NCBI GenBank assembly: GCA_005768725.1
Contig: VAFM01000002.1
Span: 248,001 to 312,000 of the forward strand
DNA: 64,000 nucleotides
Direction of reading: 5' to 3'
Source: Blastochloris viridis
GTDB lineage: Bacteria; Pseudomonadota; Alphaproteobacteria; UBA2136; UBA6156
Numbering within the stretch: position 1 is the stretch's first letter; every line of letters starts with the position of its first letter. Below the pieces are notes generated by a model. It saw only the letters and a list, made by a program, of their open reading frames with translations, did no database searches and was not told where the DNA came from. Positions 1 through 7,564 of this stretch are shown here, piece by piece. A program made the translations under genes and the position numbers.

Positions 1-517
1 CCGTGCAGTCGCTGTAGCAGTTCCCGCACATGATGCAGTTACTCACCATGTTCACCTGACTAAACGAATCCTTCGAAACCTGACGCTCCTGCTCCGGCCC
101 TTCCTGCACGAACGGGTCGATGGTCTTTACCTTTTCATAGAACGGTGTGATGTCGACCACGAGATCCTTGAGCACCGGCTGGTTACGCTGCGGGCCAACT
201 TCAATAACACCTTCCACCTTGGCGGCAGCGATGTTCTTGAAGGCGTTACCATCCAGCAGATCGGTCACCTTGGTCTTGCAGGCCAAACGGGTGCGGCCGT
301 TGATGTACATCCCGCAGCTTCCGCAAATGCTGGCGCGGCAGCTGCGGCGGAAGGTCAGCGTCCCGTCGATCTCGCCCTTGATCCATTCCAGCGCCGAAAG
401 CACCGTGGTGCGGGCATCGAACGGCACTTCAAAGTCCTGCGTCTTCTGCACCAGTTTGTCATTGATGATCGTCCCGCGCAGAATGCGGAAGGTGACTTTA
501 AGCTGTTGGTCCATCAT
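1..517 (-). CDS. sdhB: Succinate dehydrogenase iron-sulfur subunit, cut by window edge
   Basis: Electron-transfer subunit of succinate dehydrogenase (complex II), passing electrons from the flavoprotein to quinone at the inner membrane. The first 172 codons are present and the C-terminus lies outside the window. Visible are the [2Fe-2S] cysteines at about residues 60, 65, 68 and 80 (CRASICGSCG, then LAC) and the start of the ferredoxin-type cluster region, CIMCGNCYSDC. The start is an ATG-ATG pair; AAGGAAGG lies just upstream in the 11-nt gap after the sdhA stop, so the two are probably one operon with sdhA first. Fumarate reductase FrdB is closely related and cannot be ruled out because the membrane-anchor genes are not visible. 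Confidence 0.92.
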   Translation of the reverse strand, partial: MMDQQLKVTFRILRGTIINDKLVQKTQDFEVPFDARTTVLSALEWIKGEIDGTLTFRRSCRASICGSCGMYINGRTRLACKTKVTDLLDGNAFKNIAAAKVEGVIEVGPQRNQPVLKDLVVDITPFYEKVKTIDPFVQEGPEQERQVSKDSFSQVNMVSNCIMCGNCYSDCT

Positions 518-528
518 TTCGCCCTTCC

Positions 529-2229
529 TTAGTAGGTGCGCTCTTTCGGCGCATATTCGGGATTATTCACGGTACGCACGGCATCACGGCCAAGGGTCAC
601 GTTGCCATTCTTGTCCACGGTGCTGGTGATGTGCACAATCCAGTTCTCGTCGTCACGTTTCGGGTAGTCGGTACGGGCTTGGGCACCGCGGCTTTCGGTG
701 CGTTCAATCGCTGCCAGCACGGTCGCTTCACCCAGCAGAACCAGATTGCTCAGCTCCAGTGCGGTGATCACATCGGTATTGAACGCATCGCCCTTGTCGT
801 CCACGTAAAGTTTCTGCATGTCGGCCTTGGCCTTCTGTACCGCGGCCATAGCCTTGGCCAGGCCTTCGGCACTGCGGAAGACACCGCAGTATTCCTGCAT
901 GCCTTCAGTCAGTTCATGACGAATATCCGACTGACGCACACCTCCCTCGGCCGGACGAGCCTTGAGTTGGGCAATCTGAGCAGATACGTCCTGCAAGTCG
1001 GCACTATCGCAGTTCGGCCATTCACGGCCTTCGCCTTCAGTCACGAATTTCACAATTTCCTTACCAGTGATCTTCCCGAACACGATGGTTTCAAGCAGCG
1101 AGTTGGCACCGAGACGGTTGGCACCGTGCACACTCACACAGGCAGCCTCACCGGCCGCAAACAGGCCCGGCAGCTGCTCGCTGTGGCCCAGCTTGTCGGT
1201 ACGGATGCCACCCATGGTGTAGTGGCAGGTCGGGCGGACCGGGATCGGCGCATCGATCGGGTCAACACCTTCAAAGTCGATGCTCAGCTGGCGGATCTGC
1301 GGCAGACGCTCTAGGATCAGATCACGGCCAAGGTGACGCACGTCAAGGAAGACACCGCCGTTATGACCGTTGCCGTTCATAATTTCGGTGGTCATGCTGC
1401 GGCTCACCACGTCGCGGCTGGCAAGCTCCAGCTTGTTCGGGGCGTACTTGTGCATAAAGCGCTGGCCGTCGGCACCAATCAGGTAGGCACCTTCCCCACG
1501 CACACCTTCACTGATCAAAATGCCCGAGTTCCGCAGACCGGTCGGGTGGAATTGTACAAACTCAAGGTCAGCCGCGGCAGCCCCGGCACGCATGGCGTGG
1601 GCCAGACCATCACCGGTGTTGGTCATGGCATTGGTGTTGCTGGCAAACAGGCGGCCATAGCCACCGGTCGCGACACACACAGCCTTGGCCTTGATCTGGT
1701 GCAGCTTACCGGTCTTGATATCCATCACGATAGCACCAGACGCACGGCCATTATCCGTCGTGATCTTCAGCAGATAGTATTCGTCATACACTTTGGTCCC
1801 CAACTTGATGGCCTGCTCCCACAGAGTGTGGAGCATAGCGTGACCGGTACGGTCGGCAGCGTAAGCGGTACGCGGGAAGTTCTGCCCCCCGAACGCGCGC
1901 TGGGCAATACTGCCATCTTCCTCGCGGGAGAACGGGCAACCCATCGCATCCATGTCCAGTACGGCCTGCGGCGCTTCACTGCACATCAGATCAATACTGT
2001 CCTGGTCACCCACATAGTCGGCACCCTTCACGGTGTCGTAAGCGTGGTGGCGCCAGTCATCCTTGGGGTTAATCGCGGCGTTCACACCGCCTTGGGCGGC
2101 ACAGCTGTGGCTGCGCAGCGGGTGGATCTTCGAAATAACGGCGGTGTCCAGACCGGCGGAAATACCTTCAAACGCCGCGCGCATACCGGCAAGGCCGGCA
2201 CCAATAATAAGAATGTCATGCTGAATCAT
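529..2229 (-). CDS. sdhA: Succinate dehydrogenase flavoprotein subunit
   Basis: Catalytic FAD subunit of complex II, oxidising succinate to fumarate; 566 residues, near the family length. The N-terminal dinucleotide-binding motif is DILIIGAGLAGMRAA. SHSCAAQGG carries the histidine expected to bind FAD covalently. The substrate region HPTGL and the segment HYTMGGI follow, and the C-terminal part has RDDENW as in bacterial SdhA. I chose the ATG at 2229, which begins MIQHDIL, because it gives the family N-terminus; an upstream in-frame TTG at 2265 would add 12 residues unlike the family. sdhB follows after 11 nt. The gene is divergent from rpsA. Confidence 0.93.
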   Translation of the reverse strand: MIQHDILIIGAGLAGMRAAFEGISAGLDTAVISKIHPLRSHSCAAQGGVNAAINPKDDWRHHAYDTVKGADYVGDQDSIDLMCSEAPQAVLDMDAMGCPFSREEDGSIAQRAFGGQNFPRTAYAADRTGHAMLHTLWEQAIKLGTKVYDEYYLLKITTDNGRASGAIVMDIKTGKLHQIKAKAVCVATGGYGRLFASNTNAMTNTGDGLAHAMRAGAAAADLEFVQFHPTGLRNSGILISEGVRGEGAYLIGADGQRFMHKYAPNKLELASRDVVSRSMTTEIMNGNGHNGGVFLDVRHLGRDLILERLPQIRQLSIDFEGVDPIDAPIPVRPTCHYTMGGIRTDKLGHSEQLPGLFAAGEAACVSVHGANRLGANSLLETIVFGKITGKEIVKFVTEGEGREWPNCDSADLQDVSAQIAQLKARPAEGGVRQSDIRHELTEGMQEYCGVFRSAEGLAKAMAAVQKAKADMQKLYVDDKGDAFNTDVITALELSNLVLLGEATVLAAIERTESRGAQARTDYPKRDDENWIVHITSTVDKNGNVTLGRDAVRTVNNPEYAPKERTY

Positions 2230-2354
2230 GGCCGCAAGGTAACCACAACCGCAGTAGGGTTTCAACTCCCCGCCCCATACAATCGCTTAAACCCACGCCA
2301 CTTTGCCCCAGCCGCCGCGTTTCCGCCGCCACACCTCTTAAAGCCACAAAATCC

Positions 2355-2383
2355 TTGCAAAATCATTATTCAGGGCCTATAAG
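2355..2383 (+). promoter_or_regulatory. Predicted sigma-70 promoter of rpsA
   Basis: TTGCAA at 2355-2360 and TATAAG at 2378-2383 are separated by exactly 17 bases, about 70 bases upstream of the rpsA start. This is a good match to the housekeeping consensus and the only clear one in the sdhA-rpsA gap. Prediction from sequence only. Confidence 0.55.
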
Positions 2384-2451
2384 CCACCCATCTCCTGCAA
2401 AAGCCGATGCAGGGGCCGCATTACGCACAACCTCGGCAGTTGGACAATTAC

Positions 2452-4287
2452 ATGTCTCAATCTAACAACTCGCAAGAGTTCTCTGTCTCTCAAGACATTC
2501 TCAACAAAGCCTTCGACATCGACTTCGGCAAGCGCCTGGAAGACACGTTCACCGACGCCCACCCGGTAGTTGGCAGCGTTGTTAAGGGTATCGTTATCAA
2601 AATGGATAGCGAATGCGTCACCCTCGATATCGGTCTGAAGTCTGAAGGTCGTATCCCGCTGAAGGAATTTGAAGATTTCGAAACTTCCGCCGTTACCGTC
2701 AAGGTTGGCGATATGGTTGACGTTTTCGTTGAATCCCTCGACGACCGCCGTTCCGAAGCTCGCCTGAGCCGCGAAAAGGCCCGTCGCGAAGAAGTCCTCA
2801 CCACGCTCGAAAACGCCCACAAGGCTGGCGAGACCGTGAAGGGTGTTATCTTCGGTAAGGTCAAGGGTGGTTTCATGGTAGATGTCACCGGCGTTCTCGG
2901 CTTCCTGCCGGGCAGCCAGCTCGACGCCAAGCCGATCACCGACGCGACTCCGTTCATGTATGTTCCGCTCGAGTTCCAAGTTGTAAAGCTGGACCGCAAG
3001 CGTAACAACCTGATCGTCAGCCGCCGCGCCGTGACCGACGAAGGTAGCATGGGCAACCGTGATGAAATCATGGCCGACATGAAGGAAGGCAAGGTTCTCA
3101 AGGGTACCGTCAAGAACATCACCGACTACGGTGCGTTCCTTGATCTGGGCGGTATCGACGGCCTGCTGCACATCACCGACATCGCCTGGCACCGCATTGG
3201 TCACCCGTCTGAGGTGCTCTCTGTTGGCCAGACCGTTGACGTGATCGTGACCCGCTTCGATGAGAAGACCCAGCGTGTCAGCCTCGGCCTGAAGCAACTG
3301 AACGACGATCCGTGGACCAAGGTGGACAACACCTACCCGATCGGCGCGCGCGTACAGGGTAAGATCACCAACCTCACCGACTACGGTGCGTTTGTTGAGC
3401 TCGCTCCGGGCGTAGAAGGTCTCATCCACGTGACCGAAATGAGCTGGACCCGCAAGAACGTGCACCCCTCCAAGGTGGTTAGCACCGGTCAAGTGGTTAC
3501 CGTTCAGGTTCTGGAAATCGACCGCGAAAAGCGTCGCATCAGCCTCGGCCTCAAGCAGTGCCAGGACAACCCGTGGGAAGCCTTCACCAAGAGCCACAAT
3601 GTGGGCGACAAGGTGGAAGGTACCGTACGCAGCCTGACCGACTTTGGTCTGTTCGTAGCCCTGACCGAAGAAATCGACGGTCTGGTACACGTATCCGACC
3701 TGAGCTGGGATGTCTCCGGCGAAGAAGCCCTGCAGTCCTTCAAGAAGGGCGACAAGGTCGAAGCCGTTATCCTGGCCATCGATCCGGCTAAGGAACGCGT
3801 TGCCCTCGGCATCAAGCAACTGGCTGGCGATCCGTTCGCTCACATCGCCGACACCCGCGCCAAGGGCGACGTGGTGAAGGTGACCGTGGTCGACACTGAC
3901 GCCGACAGCATCACTGTGAGCCTCGACGGCGTGGAAGTGAGCATCCGTGCCCGCGACCTCGGTATCGAAAAGGCTGAGCAAGACACCAACCGCTACAAGG
4001 AAGGCCAAACCATCGACGCCAAGATCACCGTCTTGTCGAAGAAGGACCGCAAGCTGTCCCTGAGCGTACGTGCCCTGCAACAGGATGAAGAGCGCGCCGC
4101 CGTTGCCGAATACGCCAACCAGTCTGAAGAAGGCGACAGCGCTCTGGCTGCTGCCCTCAAGCAAGCTGGCGTAAAGGGCAAAAAGGCTGCCGCCGCTAAG
4201 GCCGAAGCCGCTGAAGGCGCTGAAGAAGCTCCCAAGGCTGCCAAAAAGGCCCCTGCCAAGAAGAAGGCTGACGCCGCTGCTGAGTAA
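2452..4287 (+). CDS. rpsA: 30S ribosomal protein S1
   Basis: Binds mRNA on the small ribosomal subunit and helps initiation on weakly structured leaders. The 611 residues contain six S1 (OB-fold) repeats from about residue 40 to 540; repeats 3-6 carry recognisable cores such as ITDYGAFLDLGGIDGLLHI, LTDYGAFVELAPGVEGLIHV and LTDFGLFVALTEEIDGLVHV. After the last repeat there is a lysine/alanine-rich tail of about 40 residues, longer than in E. coli. I chose ATG 2452 (MSQSNNSQEF) over an in-frame ATG at 2407 because it gives the family N-terminus. No strong Shine-Dalgarno precedes it, which is common for rpsA. cmk, the usual upstream neighbour, is not here. Confidence 0.96.
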   Translation: MSQSNNSQEFSVSQDILNKAFDIDFGKRLEDTFTDAHPVVGSVVKGIVIKMDSECVTLDIGLKSEGRIPLKEFEDFETSAVTVKVGDMVDVFVESLDDRRSEARLSREKARREEVLTTLENAHKAGETVKGVIFGKVKGGFMVDVTGVLGFLPGSQLDAKPITDATPFMYVPLEFQVVKLDRKRNNLIVSRRAVTDEGSMGNRDEIMADMKEGKVLKGTVKNITDYGAFLDLGGIDGLLHITDIAWHRIGHPSEVLSVGQTVDVIVTRFDEKTQRVSLGLKQLNDDPWTKVDNTYPIGARVQGKITNLTDYGAFVELAPGVEGLIHVTEMSWTRKNVHPSKVVSTGQVVTVQVLEIDREKRRISLGLKQCQDNPWEAFTKSHNVGDKVEGTVRSLTDFGLFVALTEEIDGLVHVSDLSWDVSGEEALQSFKKGDKVEAVILAIDPAKERVALGIKQLAGDPFAHIADTRAKGDVVKVTVVDTDADSITVSLDGVEVSIRARDLGIEKAEQDTNRYKEGQTIDAKITVLSKKDRKLSLSVRALQQDEERAAVAEYANQSEEGDSALAAALKQAGVKGKKAAAAKAEAAEGAEEAPKAAKKAPAKKKADAAAE

Positions 4288-4310
4288 TCAGGAGTAGCTC
4301 ACGCTAACGC

Positions 4311-4340
4311 AAAAAACCCGCCATCACTGGCGGGTTTTTT
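4311..4340 (+). terminator. Intrinsic terminator after rpsA
   Basis: The stem AACCCGCC/GGCGGGTT with loop ATCACT is flanked by A6 and T6, so it can also end transcription of the convergent gene at 4363. Confidence 0.9.
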
Positions 4341-4362
4341 GTCGTAGCTCTGAATCAGAGGC

Positions 4363-4755
4363 CTACTGTGCGAAAACGGCTTCCTTGCAGCCATCCGGCG
4401 CGGCATAGAACACCTTCATACGGTCGTCCTGCTTGCGCAGAACAGCCCAGGCACCGGCGCTATTACCGTATTGGATCGCCTGCGCCTGGTCGACCAGATG
4501 CGGAAGCTGTCCATTCAGTTCACCGATGGGAAAGTCCTTGGCCTTGTCCCCGGTCAGGAACGATACGCCGCCATCACGCTCTTCCGAGATGATGACGCGG
4601 ACGCGGTCGCCCTTGCCGCCGGTTTCCTTGATGAACGCCTTCGACATCACGTCGCAGGCCGAACCCGTTGCCGGGCCGTCAATATCCTTTGCCGAAGCAA
4701 CGGAAGAGAAAGTCGATACCGCCACAAAGGCAGCCAAAAACAATGTGGTCCTCAT
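4363..4755 (-). CDS. Secreted protein of unknown function (DIDGP family member 1)
   Basis: A 130-residue protein with a clear Sec signal peptide (MRTTLFLAAFVAVSTF, ending SSVASA, cleavage near residue 22). The mature part starts KDIDGPATGSACDVMSKAFI and has two cysteines, one near each end of the mature chain, that could form a disulfide. The ATG at 4755 has AAAGGA at good spacing. It resembles the neighbour at 4886-5407 (RDIGSPPEGGVCDTLSRHFI, then ENGG against ETGG), so the two are probably tandem paralogues. I recognise no domain. A periplasmic location is inferred from the signal peptide. Confidence 0.75.
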   Translation of the reverse strand: MRTTLFLAAFVAVSTFSSVASAKDIDGPATGSACDVMSKAFIKETGGKGDRVRVIISEERDGGVSFLTGDKAKDFPIGELNGQLPHLVDQAQAIQYGNSAGAWAVLRKQDDRMKVFYAAPDGCKEAVFAQ

Positions 4756-4843
4756 AGCGTTATCCTTTCGAATGAGGTCGTGAAGTAAACTCATTATAGG
4801 CCTCGCATGTCAAAAAACCAGTCCTACCCGATTGGTTTTCCAT

Positions 4844-4874
4844 AAAAAGCCCCACCGTTTCCGGCAGGGCTTTT
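4844..4874 (-). terminator. Intrinsic terminator
   Basis: AAAAGCCC pairs with GGGCTTTT around an inner CCG/CGG stem, between the two paralogous secreted-protein genes. It ends the minus-strand gene at 4886-5407. Confidence 0.75.
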
Positions 4875-4885
4875 CGTAGGCGTCG

Positions 4886-5407
4886 TCAGTTCATCAACCG
4901 GGCCGATACATCATGCGGCTGCATATATTCCGGGTTAACGTAGGCGAACACGCAACCGGCGGCCTCGTCCTGACCGGTCTGCACCAGCACCTGAGCCGCA
5001 TAGCTGTCCTTGTAAGGGACAACCACCGCCCACCCGCCGTAGCGGTTGGCCATATCGGCCAGATGCTGAATACCGCGCTCGATCCCGAAGGATCTCACCA
5101 GTTGCTCGGGTATCCGCGCGTTATCCGCGATAACCGCCGGCAACCCGCCAAAGGCGTCGTTACTCGCCACCAGTTTACGCCGTTCATCTGCCGGAATATT
5201 GAAGTACAGGCCGTCGCGCTGCATCCAGGCATCCACACGGGCACGGAGGCCGACACCTCCATTTTCCTGGATGAAATGCCGCGACAGCGTATCGCACACC
5301 CCACCCTCCGGCGGAGAACCGATATCCCGCGCCATCACCGGAGCGGGCAGAAGCGCAGAAGCTGAAAGAATGACCGCACAGGCGGTTGTAAACGTCATAC
5401 ACGTCAT
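4886..5407 (-). CDS. Secreted protein of unknown function (DIDGP family member 2)
   Basis: A 173-residue protein with a Sec signal peptide (hydrophobic stretch about residues 5-22, cleavage near APVMA-RD). The mature N-terminus RDIGSPPEGGVCDTLSRHFI matches that of the downstream gene at 4363, including the cysteine and the ENGG turn, so they are likely paralogues. The rest of the sequence has diverged, and this copy has an extra central segment. AAGGAGA lies 6-7 bases before ATG 5407; an in-frame GTG at 5410 is the alternative. No catalytic motif is visible. The repeated N-terminal pattern suggests a shared extracytoplasmic role. Confidence 0.72.
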   Translation of the reverse strand: MTCMTFTTACAVILSASALLPAPVMARDIGSPPEGGVCDTLSRHFIQENGGVGLRARVDAWMQRDGLYFNIPADERRKLVASNDAFGGLPAVIADNARIPEQLVRSFGIERGIQHLADMANRYGGWAVVVPYKDSYAAQVLVQTGQDEAAGCVFAYVNPEYMQPHDVSARLMN

Positions 5408-5516
5408 CACCGTTCTCCTTTACTGAACGAGGAATCACTCCGTATACGATAGCAAAGTTCTTCAATACCGCCAACACCTCATGCTAGGCTGCCACGGTAA
5501 CAAGAAAGTCCGCACC

Positions 5517-5936
5517 ATGTCCGCCACCCCTACCCTCGCCACGGTCACCGAGGTCCACCCTGCCCCCTACGCCCAGTCGGTCAACGTCAGCGGCCATACC
5601 TTTGCGGCGGATGAACCGGAGCACATGAACGGCTACAACACCGGCCCGGCCCCGTACGACCTCCTTTGCGCCGCCTTGGGCTGCTGCACCAACATGACAC
5701 TGCGCATGTACGCCACCCAAAAGGGCTGGCCTGTCACGCATATCGAAACGGTGGTCACACACGAGAAGATCACCGACGACGTCAACCTCAAGCGCGATGT
5801 CTTCACGCGCACCATCAAGCTAAACGCCCCGGAACTGACCGAAGAGCAACGCCAACGCCTCCTCGAAATCGCCGACAAATGTCCGGTCTCCCGCACCCTC
5901 CAGAACACCGCCCAAATCACCGATACCCTCGCCTAA
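5517..5936 (+). CDS. OsmC/Ohr-family peroxiredoxin-like protein
   Basis: A 139-residue OsmC-like protein. Family members reduce organic or inorganic hydroperoxides with a reactive cysteine pair. The N-terminal cysteine region is LLCAALGCCTNMTLRMYA (about residues 54-71) and the second conserved cysteine is in KCPVSRTLQ near residue 122. The spacing and the GPAPYDLL lead-in fit the family. I chose ATG 5517 since upstream codons do not resemble the family; the Shine-Dalgarno is weak. The subgroup looks closer to YhfA-like OsmC than to classical Ohr, so the substrate is uncertain. It stands alone, followed by a hairpin element and tmRNA. Confidence 0.85.
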   Translation: MSATPTLATVTEVHPAPYAQSVNVSGHTFAADEPEHMNGYNTGPAPYDLLCAALGCCTNMTLRMYATQKGWPVTHIETVVTHEKITDDVNLKRDVFTRTIKLNAPELTEEQRQRLLEIADKCPVSRTLQNTAQITDTLA

Positions 5937-5979
5937 AAAACACGGCGCAAAGCACCGTCACAGCATTTCGGAACCCCAC

Positions 5980-6081
5980 GCGAGGCTCAAACGGTCATCC
6001 CGGTGCTTTTTGGCGGGGCGCCGTGTACAAGATGAGTACATAAGACCCGCCAAAAAGTGCTGGGGGGCCATTTGAGTCCGC
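5980..6081. repeat. Dispersed long-hairpin element, copy A
   Basis: A 102-bp imperfect palindrome between osmC and tmRNA. The outer arms CTCAAACGG (5986-5994) and CCATTTGAG (6068-6076) enclose a middle stem TGCTTTTTGGCGGG/CCCGCCAAAAAGTGC and an inner stem GTGTAC/GTACAT. A second copy lies at 48975-49085. Both share TCATCCCGGTGCTTTTTGG and CCAAAAAGTGCTGGGGGG, but paired positions differ in a compensatory way: GGCGGGG/CCCGCC here against GGTTTGG/CCAAACC there. No protein is encoded. Its right end touches the GCGCCTC/GAGGCGC hairpin at 6080-6097 just downstream of tmRNA. Confidence 0.8.
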
Positions 6082-6104
6082 GCCTCCGTAGAGGCGCAGA
6101 AAGT

Positions 6105-6529
6105 TGGTGGAGGCGGTGGGACTCGAACCCACGTCCGAAACGCGTTCCCGTAAGGGTCTCCATGCTCAGCAACCAGAGGATACTTTAAGCTAGGCCGGTT
6201 GCCCCCTTACTTAAAGGTGTGCAGATAAATTTCGGGTTACACGCTGCACGCGCTAGGCCCTAGAGTGGCAGAGATTTGGCCGGCAACTCACTACCACGCC
6301 ACACGGTAGAAAGTAAGAGCCGGAGCTGTTAACTAAAGTTCCCCAACCAAGGGGAAGGATCTAGTTAGGCAGCCATCGCGTAGGCGCCAGCGCTGGTGCG
6401 CGGACGGAAAGCGATCACGTTGCTTTTCGCTTTGGCATTTATGTACCTGTCACGGTTATTAAGGCAGCCCGTAACCCCTGCCGCATGCTCCTGTCCAGGT
6501 CAGCGCCCCGTCGAAACCAAGGCGCCCCC
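6105..6529 (-). ncRNA. ssrA: Transfer-messenger RNA, one-piece form
   Basis: Rescues stalled ribosomes by trans-translation. The 5' end GGGGGCG (6529-6523) pairs with CGCCTCC at the 3' end, followed by discriminator A and an encoded CCA (6107-6105). TTGGTTTCGACGGGG follows the acceptor arm as in other tmRNAs, and the T arm is GTGGGTTCGAGTCCCAC. The two acceptor halves lie at opposite ends of one 425-nt gene, so it is not circularly permuted. The tag frame is given separately. No strong promoter was found upstream. Downstream is a GC-rich hairpin without a good T-run. Confidence 0.93.
6365..6436 (-). other. tmRNA tag reading frame, 23 residues
   Basis: Within tmRNA, ATAAAT precedes a GCC resume codon at 6436-6434, and the frame runs to TAA at 6367-6365, followed by CTAG. 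The tag starts AKAKSNVIAF and ends GAYAMAA. A terminal AA is normal, since proteases such as ClpXP recognise the end, but -MAA in place of -LAA and a length of 23 are unusual; most tags have about 10-15 residues. The resume codon is inferred from position and context. Confidence 0.75.
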
Positions 6530-6575
6530 GTGGAAGTTCATATACCGCAACAGAAGACCCTCTGCCAGCAAAAAC

Positions 6576-6601
6576 AAAACCCGACCAAACGGCCGGGTTT
6601 T
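6576..6601 (-). terminator. Intrinsic terminator of the hydrolase gene
   Basis: On the minus strand the stem AAAACCCGGCC/GGTCGGGTTTT has loop GTTT; it lies just after the stop of the gene at 6614 and before tmRNA. Confidence 0.85.
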
Positions 6602-6613
6602 GAATAGCTCGCT

Positions 6614-7459
6614 TTAGGCAGCCTTACGGGCACTTAGCGGCTTGCGGATGAACTCCAGCAGATCGGCATTAAAGCGATCCTGATGGGTTTGCGAAAGGCC
6701 ATGGTCGGCACCTTCATAAACCTTCAGCTCGGCATTCGGCACCAGCTTGGCACTCATCAGGGCAGAAGCACCGATCGGCACGATCTGGTCGTCGTCACCG
6801 TGCACAATCAGGGTAGGCACGTCGATCTTCTTCAGGTCTTCGGTAAAGTCGGTTTCTGAAAAGGCCTTGATGCTGTCGAGCTGGGCTTTGATGCCCCCCA
6901 TCATACCCTGGGCCCAGAAGGAATCGCGGATGCCTTCGGAAAGCGTGGTACCCGGGCGGTTATAACCGTAGAAGGGCACGACAATATCCTTGAAGAATTG
7001 GGCGCGGTTGTCGAACGTACCTTTGCGGATACCGTCGAAGACTTCCATCGGCAGGCCGGTCGGATTGGTGGCGGTCTTCAGCATCAGTGGCGGTACGGCA
7101 CCCAGCAGCACAACCTTGGCAATGCGGGATGTACCATGACGGCCGAGGTAACGGGTCACTTCACCCCCGCCGGTAGAGTGGCCGACCAGAATCACATTAC
7201 GCAGATCGAGCTGTTCGATCAGTTCACCAAGGTCATCGGCAAACTGGTCCATGGTGTTGTTCTCAAAGGTCTGGTCAGAGCGTCCGTGACCGCGGCGGTC
7301 ATGGGCGATCACGCGGTAGCCGTTTTCCAGCAGGTATACCATTTGGGCATCCCAGGCGTCTGCCGTAAGCGGCCAGCCGTGGGAGAAGACAACGGGTTGG
7401 CCCTTGCCCCAGTCTTTGTAAGCGATCTTGACGCCTGTTTTGGTAGTGATGGTGTTCAT
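6614..7459 (-). CDS. Alpha/beta hydrolase, non-heme chloroperoxidase/arylesterase type
   Basis: A 281-residue cytoplasmic alpha/beta hydrolase. The oxyanion segment is HGWP at residues 27-30, the nucleophile elbow is GHSTGG with Ser95, the acid is in [10 protein letters not shown], and the catalytic histidine is in GADHGL. The overall pattern (HDRRGHGRS, then [10 protein letters not shown]) is that of the cofactor-free haloperoxidase/perhydrolase family, whose physiological substrates are usually esters. AAAGGA precedes the ATG. It is divergent, with a 105-bp gap, from an AraC/GlxA regulator that may control it. Its exact substrate cannot be read from sequence. Confidence 0.85.
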   Translation of the reverse strand: MNTITTKTGVKIAYKDWGKGQPVVFSHGWPLTADAWDAQMVYLLENGYRVIAHDRRGHGRSDQTFENNTMDQFADDLGELIEQLDLRNVILVGHSTGGGEVTRYLGRHGTSRIAKVVLLGAVPPLMLKTATNPTGLPMEVFDGIRKGTFDNRAQFFKDIVVPFYGYNRPGTTLSEGIRDSFWAQGMMGGIKAQLDSIKAFSETDFTEDLKKIDVPTLIVHGDDDQIVPIGASALMSAKLVPNAELKVYEGADHGLSQTHQDRFNADLLEFIRKPLSARKAA

Positions 7460-7528
7460 AGTCGTATCCTTTCGTTTGGTTTTTATCCGGAAGGCTTAAC
7501 TGCCCTCCCTCTAGTCACAACATGGCAC

Positions 7529-7557
7529 TTGCCCATCGCTTCCAACATTGGCATAAT
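7529..7557 (+). promoter_or_regulatory. Predicted promoter of the GlxA-type regulator, possibly leaderless
   Basis: TTGCCC at 7529-7534 and CATAAT at 7552-7557 are spaced by 17 bases. The -10 box ends only 7 bases before the ATG at 7565, and there is no Shine-Dalgarno, so the transcript may start at or next to the start codon. Prediction only. Confidence 0.4.
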
Positions 7558-7564
7558 TGACATT

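Noticed and set aside
2230..2265. TTG start of sdhA at 2265
   Set aside because: The extra 12 residues do not resemble SdhA, and the conserved N-terminus begins at ATG 2229.
2377..4164. Long open frame (595 codons) antisense to rpsA
   Set aside because: It mirrors the third-position GC bias of rpsA, gives a low-complexity sequence without family motifs and overlaps a certain gene.
6105..6529. Permuted two-piece tmRNA
   Set aside because: The acceptor halves are at the outer ends of the gene and pair across its whole length, so the order is the standard one.
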